NCBI RefSeq assembly: GCF_001718695.1
Contig: NZ_CP013422.1
Location: 2,046,001-2,110,000 of the forward strand
DNA length: 64,000 bases
Origin: Burkholderia ubonensis
Lineage (GTDB): Bacteria; Pseudomonadota; Gammaproteobacteria; Burkholderiales; Burkholderiaceae
Direction of reading: 5' to 3'
Part shown: one piece after another, positions 45,847 to 55,993 of the stretch
Layout: every line of letters starts with the position of its first letter
Position numbering within the stretch: the stretch's first letter is position 1
The notes under the pieces: generated by a model
Database searches by the model: none
Told to the model about the DNA's origin: nothing
The model's input: only the letters and a program-made list of their open reading frames with translations
Translations under genes and position numbers: made by a program

Positions 45847-47250
45847 TTGTCCTTCGTGATCGTCCTCGCCGCGCTGGCGTTCCTGATGTTCGCCGCATAC
45901 CGCGGCTACAGCGTGATCCTGTTCGCGCCGATCGCCGCGCTCGGCGCGGTCCTGATGACCGAGCCGGCTGCCGTCGCGCCGGTCTTCTCCGGCATCTTCA
46001 TGGAGAAGATGGTCGGCTTCGTCAAACTGTATTTCCCGGTGTTCATGCTCGGCGCCGTGTTCGGCAAGGTGATCGAGCTGTCCGGCTTCTCCGAGTCGAT
46101 CGTCCACGCGGCAATCCGCTACATCGGGCGCTCGCGCGCGAATGCGGTGATCGTCGCGGTGTGCGCGCTGCTCACCTATGGCGGCGTGTCGCTGTTCGTC
46201 GTCGTGTTCGCGGTCTACCCGTTCGCGGCCGAGCTGTACCGCCAGAGCAACATTCCGAAGCGGCTGATGCCCGGCGCGATCGCGCTCGGCGCGTTCTCGT
46301 TCACGATGGATTCGCTGCCCGGCACGCCGCAGATCCAGAACATCATCCCGACCACGTTCTTCAAGACGACCGCGTGGGCCGCTCCGGCGCTCGGCACGAT
46401 CGGCTCGCTGTTCATCATCGTCGTCGGCCTCTCGTATCTCGAATGGCGCCGCCGCACCGCGATGGCGAAGGGCGAAGGCTACGGCACGTCGCTCGTCAAC
46501 GAGCCGGAGCGCGTCGCGACCGAATCGCTGCCGAGCCCGTTCCTCGCGATCCTGCCGCTGATCCTCGTCGGCGTGTCGAACTTCGCGCTCACCAAGCTGA
46601 TCCCGACGTGGTACGGCGCCGCGTCGTACACGGTCGCGCCCGACGTGCTGCCGGGCGTGCATACGCCGGTGACGACGTCGATCAAGACGGTCGTCGCGAT
46701 CTGGTCGGTCGAGGCCGCGCTGCTGCTCGGCATCCTGCTCGTCGTCGCCACCGCGTTCAAGCGCGTCAGCGAACGTTTCGCGGCCGGGTCGAAGGCAGCG
46801 GTGGGCGGCGCGCTGCTCGCCGCGATGAACACCGCGTCCGAATACGGCTTCGGCGGCGTGATCGCCGCGCTGCCGGGCTTCCTCGTCGTCGGCGATGCGC
46901 TGAAGAGCATTCCGAACCCGCTCGTCAACGCGGCCGTGTCGGTCAGCTCGCTTGCCGGCATCACCGGCTCGGCGTCGGGCGGCATGAGCATCGCGCTCGC
47001 CGCGATGTCGGACCTGTTCATCAAGGGCGCGCAGGCAGCGAACATCCCGATGGACGTGCTGCACCGGATCGTCGCGATGGCCAGCGGCGGCATGGACACG
47101 CTGCCGCACAACGGCGCGGTGATCACGCTGCTCGCGGTGACGGGCCTCACGCACCGCGAGTCGTATCGCGACATCTTCGCGGTGACGATCATCAAGACGC
47201 TCGCGGTGTTCTTCGTGATCGCCGTGTATTACACGACGGGGCTCGTGTAA
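45847..47250 (+). CDS. GntP-family permease
   Basis: A 467-aa inner-membrane transporter with about 12 hydrophobic segments, starting at TTG 45847 (LSFVIVLAALAFLMF), with GGAG 7 nt upstream. GVSLFVVVFAVYPFAAELYR and SASGGMSIALAAM are typical GntP pieces. GntP-type proteins carry gluconate or related hydroxy acids; here the sigma-54 control and activator suggest 3-hydroxybutyrate or a similar acid. No dehydrogenase gene follows, unlike in Pseudomonas. Confidence 0.9.
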   Translation: MSFVIVLAALAFLMFAAYRGYSVILFAPIAALGAVLMTEPAAVAPVFSGIFMEKMVGFVKLYFPVFMLGAVFGKVIELSGFSESIVHAAIRYIGRSRANAVIVAVCALLTYGGVSLFVVVFAVYPFAAELYRQSNIPKRLMPGAIALGAFSFTMDSLPGTPQIQNIIPTTFFKTTAWAAPALGTIGSLFIIVVGLSYLEWRRRTAMAKGEGYGTSLVNEPERVATESLPSPFLAILPLILVGVSNFALTKLIPTWYGAASYTVAPDVLPGVHTPVTTSIKTVVAIWSVEAALLLGILLVVATAFKRVSERFAAGSKAAVGGALLAAMNTASEYGFGGVIAALPGFLVVGDALKSIPNPLVNAAVSVSSLAGITGSASGGMSIALAAMSDLFIKGAQAANIPMDVLHRIVAMASGGMDTLPHNGAVITLLAVTGLTHRESYRDIFAVTIIKTLAVFFVIAVYYTTGLV

Positions 47251-47261
47251 GCGTCAGCATC

Positions 47262-47290
47262 GGGCGGCGGCGTTCAGACGCGCGCCGCCC
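47262..47290 (+). terminator. Hairpin after the permease
   Basis: GGGCGGC (47262-47268) pairs with GCCGCCC (47284-47290) over a 15-nt loop, 11 bp after the stop codon. No T-run follows. Confidence 0.45.
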
Positions 47291-47614
47291 GGCTCGTGTC
47301 GGCCGTGGCGACGCGGCCGGCAAGCTCGGCGTCGCGCATGATCGGGGGCTTGATGGCGCCGCCGATGCCGGCCGTGCGGACTGCGCTGCCCCCCCGCTTT
47401 CCTACGTTTCCGCCTTACGTTCCCGCCTTCCGCCGTCTTCGCGGCCATTGCCCGGTGTGCCGGGCACCGCTGTCATCATCAGCACGACGCAAACGATCAT
47501 CCCGCCCGTCCCGCATGCCCACCAAGCACACCACCACCCGCTTTCGTCCGAACTAACCCGCCCATTGTTGTCGCCAGCAAAAAACTGCATTGGGAGCAAT
47601 CGCATTTTTCCCAC
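47274..47614 (-). pseudogene. Possible frameshifted small membrane-protein gene
   Basis: On the minus strand a frame reads MQFFAGDNNGRVSSDESGWW and CAWWACGTGGMIVCVVLMMT before a TAG at 47402-47404. A second frame then stays open as AVRTAGIGGAIKPPIMRDAE to a TGA at 47274-47276. Both look coding. One indel would join them into a protein of about 100 aa with one membrane helix. Without a homologue to compare, this is tentative. Confidence 0.3.
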
Positions 47615-47712
47615 GAGCAGCGCGGCCTACACTGGGTTCACCCGCTGCCGCCATATCAGACGAAATCGTTTGCAGGCTTGGCAGCCAGCCGCACACATCG
47701 AGGTTCACGATC

Positions 47713-47994
47713 ATGAAGCGCCTGTTTCCCGCAATCCTCATCGCGGTAGCCGCATCCGCGCCGCTCGCCGCACAAGCGCAGGCCGAAGTCCAAGCCCAGG
47801 CGCAAGCCCAATCGAACCCGCCGCTGACGCGCGCGCAGGTCCGGGCCGAAGTGAAAGCGCTGAAGCAAGCCGGCTTCCAGCCGAGCGACTGGTTCTATCC
47901 GGCCAGCATCGTTTCAGCAGAAGCGAAGATCGCGCGCGAGCAGCATGCCGGGTACGGCAGCGACGGCAGCCCGTCGTCCGAAACCAGCCACTAA
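47713..47994 (+). CDS. DUF4148-type exported protein
   Basis: A 93-aa protein with a signal peptide (MKRLFPAILIAVAASAPLAA) and a Gln/Ala-rich linker (EVQAQAQAQSN). The DUF4148 core LTRAQVRAEVKALKQAGFQP and ends ...SEAKIAREQHAGYGSDG follow. These short periplasmic proteins are numerous in Burkholderia and have no assigned function. Confidence 0.88.
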   Translation: MKRLFPAILIAVAASAPLAAQAQAEVQAQAQAQSNPPLTRAQVRAEVKALKQAGFQPSDWFYPASIVSAEAKIAREQHAGYGSDGSPSSETSH

Positions 47995-48060
47995 GCAATC
48001 GCGGCGACCACGCGGCCGGCACGCCCAGCCACGCGTCATCGCGGCCTCAGGCCCGCAGCC

Positions 48061-49662
48061 TCAGGCCTTCACCGGCTGAAGCAGTTTCGCGCACGCCGCT
48101 GCCTGCGGATCGCCCGCCGGCAGCTTCCCGCACACGCCGTCGAATTGCTTCACCACCGACCGGACCGACGTATCGTGCGCGCCGCCGTTACGCCAGCGCG
48201 TCAGCTGCGCGACCACCTTCGTCAGCGCACGCAGGTTCGCGCCATAGAACGCGTCCCGGGTCTGCCCGGCCTGCGCGAGCACGCTGCTCGCGATGCCTTC
48301 GATCCGCGCCGCGTCGTCCGGCGCAAGCTCGACCGCGTTCGCGAAATAGGTGGCGCCCCAGCGCAGCCGCGTCGCGGTCCCCGTCGCGCTGTCGTAGGCG
48401 TTGCGGTACCAGTCGAGCGCCGCGGCCTTGTCGCCGCGCGCCTTCGCATTGGCGGCAAGCCCGGACATGAAGTAATAGGGCGTCGCCGAGCGCGGCAATT
48501 CGGCCTTCAGCAGCGTATCGGATTCGTCGAGCAACCCGGCGTCGGTGAGCGTGTCGGCCGCCTCGCTGACGAGCGCCTGACGTTCATAGACGTTCGCCGC
48601 GCCCTGCACCGACGCCGCGATCTGCTTGCGCGCAGCGGCGAGCAGCGCGGGCGCGGGCGCGTCGAGCCGCGTGCCGTCGCGTGCGTCGCCGCGCGCGAGC
48701 AGCACGCGCCCGTGCAGCGCCATCAGGCGATCGATCGACGACAGCGTGCGCTCGACCGACAGCCGCGCGAGCGCCGCGTCGTATGCGCCGCGCAGGTTCG
48801 CGCGTTGCGCGGGCTCGCCGCCGAGGTACGCGACCACGCGGGCCGGCGCCGCGACGAGTACGTCGGAATCTGCACGCGCGAGCGGCGGATCGCGCAGCAC
48901 GTCGCGCAGCGCATCGGCGAGCGCAGCCTTGTCGAGCGCGCCGGCCTGCGCCGGAGCGCCCGACGCCGCGACCACCGCCGCCTTCAGCGCGAAACGCGCG
49001 GCGTCCGCCGTCGCGCCGGCCGCGCGCGCACGCTGCGACAGCGTCTGCAGCGTCACGGCCACACGGTCGGGCGGCACCGGCAGCGCACCGTCGGTATCCC
49101 ACGAATAATCGGCGAGCAGATGCCATTCGGACGGCGTCAGCGCCGCGCCCTCGTTCAGCGCGTTCGCGAGCGTCTGCCGCACCGGGTGCGCGGCGTTCAT
49201 GCCGAGCGACAGCGCCCGCATGTAGCGGTCGAGATCGGCCTCGCCCGGCAGCCGCGTAACCTCGGTGCCGTCCGGGCGGAACAGGATCATCGTCGGATAG
49301 CCGTGCACCTTGAAGCGTTCGCCGACCTTCTGCGCGCTTTCGGTGTCGCCGTCGAGATAGACCGGCACGAAGAACGACGAGCGCGCCCGGAACGCCTGCT
49401 GGCTGAAGACCGTCGACTTCACCTGATTGCACGACGGGCACCATACCGCGCCCCAGTACAGCAGCAGCGGCTTGCCGGTCCGCTTCGCGAGCGCGAACGC
49501 GGCGTCGACGTCGCCCTGCTGCCACGCGATGCCGGGCGGCAGATGCGCATCGCCGCTCGGCGCACCCGCGACGGCCACGCGCTGCGGCGTGTCGACGGCA
49601 AGCGCTGCGCCGGTCACAACGATCAGGCAGGCGGCGGTCAGGTTCCGGAGTACGGTTTTCAT
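48061..49662 (-). CDS. Thioredoxin-fold protein with long helical C-terminal region
   Basis: A 533-aa exported protein. Signal peptide MKTVLRNLTAACLIVVTGAA, then a thioredoxin-like domain with the pair C75 and C78 in WCPSC. cis-Pro lies in VHGYPTMILFRPDGTEVTRL. The remaining 350 residues are helical repeats (e.g. TPYYFMSGLAANAKARGDKA, SVVKQFDGVCGKLPAGDPQA), perhaps TPR-like. Start at 49662; a Met 5 codons earlier is possible. Probably a periplasmic thiol-disulfide or stress protein. Confidence 0.85.
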   Translation of the reverse strand: MKTVLRNLTAACLIVVTGAALAVDTPQRVAVAGAPSGDAHLPPGIAWQQGDVDAAFALAKRTGKPLLLYWGAVWCPSCNQVKSTVFSQQAFRARSSFFVPVYLDGDTESAQKVGERFKVHGYPTMILFRPDGTEVTRLPGEADLDRYMRALSLGMNAAHPVRQTLANALNEGAALTPSEWHLLADYSWDTDGALPVPPDRVAVTLQTLSQRARAAGATADAARFALKAAVVAASGAPAQAGALDKAALADALRDVLRDPPLARADSDVLVAAPARVVAYLGGEPAQRANLRGAYDAALARLSVERTLSSIDRLMALHGRVLLARGDARDGTRLDAPAPALLAAARKQIAASVQGAANVYERQALVSEAADTLTDAGLLDESDTLLKAELPRSATPYYFMSGLAANAKARGDKAAALDWYRNAYDSATGTATRLRWGATYFANAVELAPDDAARIEGIASSVLAQAGQTRDAFYGANLRALTKVVAQLTRWRNGGAHDTSVRSVVKQFDGVCGKLPAGDPQAAACAKLLQPVKA

Positions 49663-50386
49663 CGAGTCGGCTTCCATGGAAAGAGACGGTTGCGCAAAGC
49701 CACGCAGCAAAAACAAGCACGGCGAAACGACCGAACGCATCGGGCGGCGCCGCACGTGCCGGAACCGGCGGCACATATCGCTACGCCGTCGCTTCACGAA
49801 GCGCCGCGGACGATCGCATCCATCGTTCATCGCACGACGATGCCCGTCGCGACGGTCGGCAAATTTGTCGACGATACGATTGCCGCGATCGGTTGAAAAC
49901 CAACGAATCGTCGAATGCATATGACACGCGCGATCGTCAAAGAAGTGTCACCGAGCAGCAGCCACCACCACGCGCAGCACATCGTCGTTCACGACAGTGA
50001 AACATCGACCAAAGGCCATCGCATACGTTGCATGCGCAACGACATCGCGTCAAGAAGCCCGCATCGAATCGGAAATTTCTGCCGTCTCGCGACCGCAGGA
50101 TCGGTAACTTCCTTCCATCGAGACACCGTAACGCACGTCCGCCATCTCGTTGCACCCGCAACTTCCATCACACGGAGCGTCATGTCATTTCCGCATCATG
50201 GCGACGTCATCTGCGCTCCCTAGACTGCTCTCCGCACCGCGCATCACGAGCGCGCGGCAAGCGGAATCGCGGCATGGCCCGATGCGCGCCATCGCACCCG
50301 CATCGCGACCCGTCCGCGCCCGGACGACGCCCGCGCGCACCCCACCGACGTCACTCTCGCTCCCGCCATCACAGGACCAGAACGCC
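49663..50386. other. Divergent region between the thioredoxin-like gene and phospholipase C
   Basis: A 724-bp gap with no protein-like frame in it. It must contain the promoters of both flanking genes. There are several GTCAT motifs near 50180-50210, but not the ordered repeat of a Pho box. Confidence 0.5.
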
Positions 50387-52696
50387 ATGACCTCACGCCG
50401 TAAATTCCTTCAGCAGACGGCCACTGCCGGCCTCGCCGGCGCCGCGCTGACCGCGTTTCCGCCGAGCATTCGCCGCGCGCTCGCGATTCCCGCCTTCCAT
50501 GAATCGGGGACGATCAACGACGTGAAGCACGTCGTGCTGCTGATGATGGAGAACCGCGGGTTCGACGGTTACTTCGGCACGTTCAAGGGCGTGCGCGGTT
50601 ACGGCGATCGCTTCGCGGTGCCGTCGCCGAACGGCCGCGACGTGTTCCACCAGACCTACACGAAGGCGACGCCCGCGGCGACCATCACGCCGTACCACCT
50701 CGATGCGAGCCAGGGCAACGCGCAGCGCGCGGGCGGCACGCCGCACACGTGGGCCGACGCGCAGGCCGCCTGGGATCACGGCCGCATGAACCGTTGGCCC
50801 GACGCGAAGACGCCGCTGTCGATGGGCTATTACGATGCGGCCGAAGTGCCGTTCCAGCGCGCGCTCGCCGATGCGTTCACGCTGTGCGACCACTACCACT
50901 GCGGGATGCACACCGGCACGATCGCGAACCGGCTGTTCTACTGGAGCGGCACCAACGGCCCGAACGGCGTCAGCCCGGCCGACGGCAGCCGCGTGAAGGT
51001 CGCCGCACTGAACAACCAGTTCAACGGCGGCAACGACATCGGCCCGTCGAGCCAGGGCTGGACGTGGACGACCTACGCGGACCGGCTGCAGCACGCCGGC
51101 GTGAGCTGGAAGGTCTACCAGAGCCTGATCGACAACTTCGGCTGCAACGAGATGATGAGCTTTCGCCACTGGCGCGCGGCCATCGAGCAGATGCCGGCCG
51201 CACGCCGGCCGGCGTACGTTGCGTCGACGGACATCACGCAGCCGGTGACGGCGGCCGGCGCGTTCTACGATCCGACGATCGACGACGCGTTGAGCCCGCT
51301 CGCGAAAGGCTTCGGCAACACGATGCCGTACGGTTTTCTCGAAACGCTGCGCGACGACATCCGCACCGGCAAGCTGCCCGAAGTGTCGTGGATCATTCCG
51401 CCGTCGGCGTACAGCGAGCATCCGGGGCCGTCGAGCCCCGCGCAGGGCGCGTGGTACGTGCAGGCCGTGCTCGACGCGCTGACCGCGAACCCGGAGGTGT
51501 GGAGCAAGACGGTGCTGCTCGTCAACTACGACGAGAACGACGGCTTCTTCGACCACATGCCGTCGCCGGCCGTGCCGTCGCGCAACGCCGACGGCTCGCT
51601 CGCCGGCGGCCATACGCTCGCGGCAGCCGACGTCGCGGTCGAATACCACGACTTCGCACCGGCCACCTCGAGCCAGCCCGCGGCCGACGGCCGCCCGTAC
51701 GGCCCCGGCCCGCGCGTGCCGATGTGGGTCGTGTCGCCGTGGAGTCGCGGCGGCTGGGTCAACTCGCAGGTGTTCGACCATACGTCGACGCTGCTTTTCC
51801 TCGAAAAACGCTTCGGCGTGGTCGAGCCGCAGATCAGCGCCTATCGCCGCGCGGTGTGCGGCGACCTGACCAGCGCGTTCAACTTCCGCACGCCGAACGA
51901 CGAACCGCTGCCGACGCTCGCGGGCCGCACGACGAAAAGCGCCGCCGATGCGCTGAGCGCAGCCCAACAGGCCGCGCCGAAGATCACGCCGCCCGCCACG
52001 CCGTCGCTGCCGGCGCAGGCCGTGGGCGTGCGTCCGTCGCGCGCGTTGCCGTACGAACTGCATGCGAGCGCGCACGTCGATGGCGGCAACGGCACCGTCA
52101 CGCTGAAGTTCGCGAATACCGGCCGGGCGGCGGCGGTGTTCCATGTCTACGACAAGCTGCATCTCGACCGCGTGCCACGCCGCTACGTCGTCGAGCCGGG
52201 CAAGGCGCTGCGCGGCGACTGGGCCGCACGCGCCGACGACGCCGGTAAATATGACCTCTGGGTGCTCGGCCCGACCGGCTATCACCGCGGCTTCACCGGC
52301 GATCTCGCGCGGCTTGCCGGCGCACGCGCGCCGCACCCGGAGATCCGGGTCGGCTACGCGGGCGCGAGCGGCAACCTGCATCTGCGGCTGCGCAACGGCG
52401 GCGGCGACACGGTGCGCTTCACGGTGAAATCGAACCGGGCGTACGGCCCGCTGTCCGGCCACGGCGCCAGCGACGACCACGACCGCGGCGCCGACACGGG
52501 GACGACGTGGACGGTGGCGGTGCATGGCGGCACGCAGCACGAACTGCACTGGAAGCTCGACTCGACCGGCCACTGGTACGACTTCGTCGTCACCGCCGAC
52601 AGCGACCCGAGCTTCGCGCGCCGCGTGGCCGGCCGCGTCGAGACGGGCCGTCACTCGGTCAGCGATCCGGCGATGGGGCTGCCCGAGCGCTTCTGA
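50387..52696 (+). CDS. Phosphocholine-specific phospholipase C (Tat-exported)
   Basis: A 769-aa enzyme. The twin-arginine signal TSRRKFLQQTATAGLAGAAL begins at the ATG 50387. The phosphoesterase domain follows: HVVLLMMENRGFDGYFGT near residue 50, TLCDHYHCGMHTGTIANRLF near 165 and VNYDENDGFFDHMPSP near 385 (metal and nucleophile regions). Two copies of a DUF756 beta domain make up the last 200 residues (ELHASAHVDGGNGTVTLKFA). It hydrolyses phosphatidylcholine and sphingomyelin in the periplasm or outside. Whether it is the haemolytic or non-haemolytic type is not decided here. Confidence 0.95.
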   Translation: MTSRRKFLQQTATAGLAGAALTAFPPSIRRALAIPAFHESGTINDVKHVVLLMMENRGFDGYFGTFKGVRGYGDRFAVPSPNGRDVFHQTYTKATPAATITPYHLDASQGNAQRAGGTPHTWADAQAAWDHGRMNRWPDAKTPLSMGYYDAAEVPFQRALADAFTLCDHYHCGMHTGTIANRLFYWSGTNGPNGVSPADGSRVKVAALNNQFNGGNDIGPSSQGWTWTTYADRLQHAGVSWKVYQSLIDNFGCNEMMSFRHWRAAIEQMPAARRPAYVASTDITQPVTAAGAFYDPTIDDALSPLAKGFGNTMPYGFLETLRDDIRTGKLPEVSWIIPPSAYSEHPGPSSPAQGAWYVQAVLDALTANPEVWSKTVLLVNYDENDGFFDHMPSPAVPSRNADGSLAGGHTLAAADVAVEYHDFAPATSSQPAADGRPYGPGPRVPMWVVSPWSRGGWVNSQVFDHTSTLLFLEKRFGVVEPQISAYRRAVCGDLTSAFNFRTPNDEPLPTLAGRTTKSAADALSAAQQAAPKITPPATPSLPAQAVGVRPSRALPYELHASAHVDGGNGTVTLKFANTGRAAAVFHVYDKLHLDRVPRRYVVEPGKALRGDWAARADDAGKYDLWVLGPTGYHRGFTGDLARLAGARAPHPEIRVGYAGASGNLHLRLRNGGGDTVRFTVKSNRAYGPLSGHGASDDHDRGADTGTTWTVAVHGGTQHELHWKLDSTGHWYDFVVTADSDPSFARRVAGRVETGRHSVSDPAMGLPERF

Positions 52697-52706
52697 CGGC
52701 AGCGGT

Positions 52707-52735
52707 GCGCCCGGCCGCGTAGACCGGCCGGGCGC
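52707..52735 (+). terminator. Terminator hairpin of the phospholipase C gene
   Basis: A perfect 10-bp stem (GCGCCCGGCC / GGCCGGGCGC) with a 9-nt loop, 10 bp past the stop codon. No T-run. Confidence 0.55.
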
Positions 52736-52932
52736 CGCGCACGGCGGGCCCGGAGCCGGCCGGAACGCCCGCCCCACGCGGCTCAAACATCAGAGGGATC
52801 GGTGGTGCAGCCCTCATTTCACGCCCACGAAAATGCTCCTTGTTCGCCGCCGGTTCGCGTTAAACTCCATCAAGCTGTTTGCAGAAACGACATCTTCGCC
52901 TTAACGGCACACACGACACGAGGATACGTTCG

Positions 52933-53202
52933 ATGCGCACATCCGGCTCATCCGGGGCAATGACCCTGCTCACCGAACACGACCCGGCCGACGGCCGCGA
53001 ACTGCGTTCGTTGCGACTCGAAGCGACCAGCGACGGCAAGAGCGTGCTGCTGATCGAGATCGACGAGCGCAAGCCCGGCATTCACCGCGAGGTCCGTTAC
53101 GAAATCACGCCCGCCGAGCTGGTCGCGGCGATCCGTTCTCACGGCGCCGAGTTGCCGGGCGAGAATCACGGCGCCGTCTCTCTCGCCCGCACGTCGTCCT
53201 GA
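52933..53202 (+). CDS. Small hypothetical protein (89 aa)
   Basis: Starts MRTSGSSGAMTLLTEHDPAD; GAGG lies 10 nt before the ATG. The middle forms strand-strand-helix: SVLLIEIDERKPGIHREVRY then EITPAELVAAIRSHGAELPG. No signal peptide or membrane helix. No family recognised. The start and codon pattern support a real gene. Confidence 0.7.
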   Translation: MRTSGSSGAMTLLTEHDPADGRELRSLRLEATSDGKSVLLIEIDERKPGIHREVRYEITPAELVAAIRSHGAELPGENHGAVSLARTSS

Positions 53203-53364
53203 TCTCCACGGTGAGCCGCGTGCCACGCGCCGGCTCACCGCGTCCGTTCCGTCTGTCCGTAGCGCCGTTCGGCGCGCTTCGTCGTTCTCCCGCCGTCGGC
53301 TTGAAAATGGCCGATAATCGGCCCATCCGCGCGTCGTCCGCGCGCTCCTTTTCGGACAGCCGTG

Positions 53365-54357
53365 ATGCTCCGTGACCTCGTCGCCCAGTACGGGCCGCTC
53401 CTCGTATTCGCCAACGTGCTGGCCGCCGCGGTCGGGCTGCCGGTGCCGGCGATGCCGACGCTCGTGCTGTTCGGCGCGATGTCCGCGCTGCACCCGGAGA
53501 TGATCGGTTCGCAGCTCGTGACGGTGCTGGCGCTGTCGGTGCTGGGCGCGCTGATCGGCGATACCGTGTGGTACGCCGCCGGGCGCCGCTACGGCGGCGT
53601 CACGCTGAAGACGATCTGCCGGCTGTCGCTGTCGCGCGACAGTTGCGTGAGGAAAACCGAGCGCTTCTTCGGCCGCTACGGCGTGCGCGTGCTGGCCGTC
53701 GCCCGCTTCATTCCGGGGCTGTCGCTCGTGTCCGTGCCGATGGCGGGCGCGCTGCGCACGCGCTATCGCACGTTCGCCGGCTACGACGCGCTCGGCGCGG
53801 CGCTGTGGACGATCGTCGGCCTCGCGGCCGGGCTCGTGTTCTACCGGCAGATCGACTGGCTGTTCGCCGGCGCGAGCCGGCTCGGCCGCGCGGTGCTGCT
53901 GGTCATCGTCGCGCTGCTGGCCGCCTATGCGGCGGTGCGCTGGATGCGCCGCCGCGCGCTGATCCGCCAGCTCGCGAACGCGCGCATCGGCGTCGACGAG
54001 CTCGACGCGCTGCTGCAGGACGCCGCCGCGCCGGTGATCCTCGACGTGCGCTCCGACGAGCACCGCAAGCTCGACCCGTTCGCGATTCCGGGCGCGCAGT
54101 TCGCCGACGAGCGCCATATCGGCGACATCGTCGCGCGCTATCCGCTTACCCAGAAGTTCGTCGTCTACTGCTCGTGCCCGAACGAGGTGTCCGCCGCGCT
54201 GATGGCGAAGCGCCTGACCGACGCCGGCTTCACCGACGCGCTCGCGCTGCGCGGCGGCCTCGACGCGTGGCGCGACACCGGCCGCCAGCTCGCGTCGCTT
54301 GCGGAGGATACGCCGGCGGCGAACGATCCCGTCGCCGGCTTTCACAAGCCGGCCTGA
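53365..54357 (+). CDS. DedA-type membrane protein fused to a rhodanese domain
   Basis: A 330-aa protein. The first 200 residues are DedA/SNARE-associated (VFANVLAAAVGLPVPAMPTL, then GDTVWYAAGRRYGG and VARFIPGLSLVSVPMAG). DedA proteins are undecaprenyl-phosphate or lipid flippases. The last 110 residues are a rhodanese (VILDVRSDEHRKLDPFAIPG, active-site VVYCSCPNEVS at about 269-271, GGLDAWRDTG). A GTG 3 bp earlier is also possible. The fusion could couple lipid traffic to sulfur transfer, but no partner is known. Confidence 0.9.
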   Translation: MLRDLVAQYGPLLVFANVLAAAVGLPVPAMPTLVLFGAMSALHPEMIGSQLVTVLALSVLGALIGDTVWYAAGRRYGGVTLKTICRLSLSRDSCVRKTERFFGRYGVRVLAVARFIPGLSLVSVPMAGALRTRYRTFAGYDALGAALWTIVGLAAGLVFYRQIDWLFAGASRLGRAVLLVIVALLAAYAAVRWMRRRALIRQLANARIGVDELDALLQDAAAPVILDVRSDEHRKLDPFAIPGAQFADERHIGDIVARYPLTQKFVVYCSCPNEVSAALMAKRLTDAGFTDALALRGGLDAWRDTGRQLASLAEDTPAANDPVAGFHKPA

Positions 54358-54384
54358 CGCCGGCTCGAACCCGCGTGCCGTCGA

Positions 54385-55841
54385 TCAGAACGCCTTCACC
54401 GGCACGTTCACGACGAGACGGTACTCGCGGTTGGTCGCGTCCGAGTAGTGCGTCGAGCCGACGTGCCACATCGCGATGAAGGTGACCTTCGTGTCCTTCA
54501 GCTTGCCGCTCTGGAACGTATACGACGGGATGAAGCCGAACTCGTGGTGACGGCCCTGCACCGGCGCGCCGTTGACCCAGTAGATGCTCGACTTCGTCGG
54601 ATCCTGCGACGCCATCTTGCCGCCGTCCGCGCCCCAGCCCGTCACGCCCCACACCATCGCCTTGAAGCCCGGCAGGCCCGCGTCCTTGCCGTAGAACGTA
54701 TAGCGCAGCTGCAGCGACTTCTCGTGCGGCGCGTTGTAGTCGACGTCCATCGAGTTCGCCAGGAAGATGCCGTTCGTCTCGTTCAGGTAGTCGAAGAACT
54801 GGTCGCCGAGCACCTCCTGGTAGCCGAGCAGCAGTTCGTGCGGGCCGTGCTGCGCGGCCAGCGACAGGCTGTACGCGTTGCTGTTGATCTCGCCCTGGCG
54901 CTTTTGTCGCCCGTGTCGTGCGTCGAGTAGATGTTCGCGAAGCCCGTCCACTTGACCGTCTTCGGGCTGCCGATGCTGTGCTTGATCGACGCGTAGTACT
55001 GGCGCCACACGTCGTCCGCCTGGTTCGCGTACAGCGCGACCTCGCCGTCCGGCGAGTAGTCCCACGTGCCGCCGGCGTAGGTCAGCCGGTCGATGCGCGT
55101 GCCGCCGTACTGGCTCGTCAGGTTGGTCAGCGTCGTGTGGCCGCGCGCGTCGGTCTTCGTGAAGCTGCCCGCCTCGAGCATCACGTTCTTGAATTCGTTG
55201 CTGACGAGCGTCGCGCCGAGGAACGTCGGCGGCAGCGCACGGTTGTCGTGCTGTTCCATGAACGGGTTGTCGACGGCCTGCAGACCGTACTTGACCACCG
55301 TGTTCGAGATCCGCGCCTTCACGTCGTAGATGCCCGGATACGCCCATGCGAGCTGGTTCGAGCCGCCGCCGCCCTTCGCGATGTGCACCATGTTGCCGCC
55401 GCCCTTGCCGCCGTCGAGCTTCAGCGCCGCGTACACCGACGCGTCGACGCCGAAGCCGATCAGGCCCTGCGTGAAGCCCGACTCGTAGTTCGCCATCGCG
55501 CCCTGGACCCACGCATGGCGGTGCGGCCCGCCCTTGTTGTCGAGCACGTCCGCATAGTTGCGGAACAGGAAGTTCAGATGGCTGTCGGCGATGAAGCCGT
55601 TCGACTTCGACTGCGCGGACGGCTCGTCCGGCGGCGTGACGGCCTGCGTGGCCTCGGCGTTGATGATCGCGTTCGGCGTGGACGCCTGCGCGACGGCGGC
55701 GCCCGGCGCGGCCTGCGCCACCGTCAGCGGCGCTGCGTCGTCCGCGTAGGCCGCGCCCGTCAGCGAGACGCCGGCCAGCGCCGGCAGCCCCCACGCGAGC
55801 AGCATCTTCGATGTCGTTCCGATCTTCCTGTGTTTTGTCAT
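54385..55841 (-). pseudogene. OprD-family outer-membrane porin, frameshifted
   Basis: Signal peptide SKMLLAWGLPALAGVSLTGA after MTKHRKIGTT. The barrel starts SNGFIADSHLNFLFRNYADV. In the middle, after IYSTHDTGDKSA, the frame fails at a TTTT run (54902-54905); the correct continuation KRQGEINSNAYSLSLAAQHG lies in the next frame, ending VVNVPVKAF. Adding one base restores about 485 aa, normal for OprD proteins that carry basic amino acids or small peptides. It follows oppF on the same strand by 152 bp and would be the outer-membrane part of that uptake system. Confidence 0.9.
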
Positions 55842-55993
55842 CGTGGTTCTCTTCTTGTGTTGATGTCGTCTGCGCCGGTCGCGATACGCTTCCGGTCCCA
55901 CCCGGCGCGCCCGGTCAAGGACGCACCTGTCCCGCGGCGCGAAGGTGGTTCGCGCCGCACCTACCCCTGTCGACCTGCCTGCTTATTTGCGTT

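Noticed and set aside
50180..50225. Pho box for the phospholipase C gene
   Set aside because: Several GTCAT words are present, but not in the 7-4-7 direct-repeat order needed.
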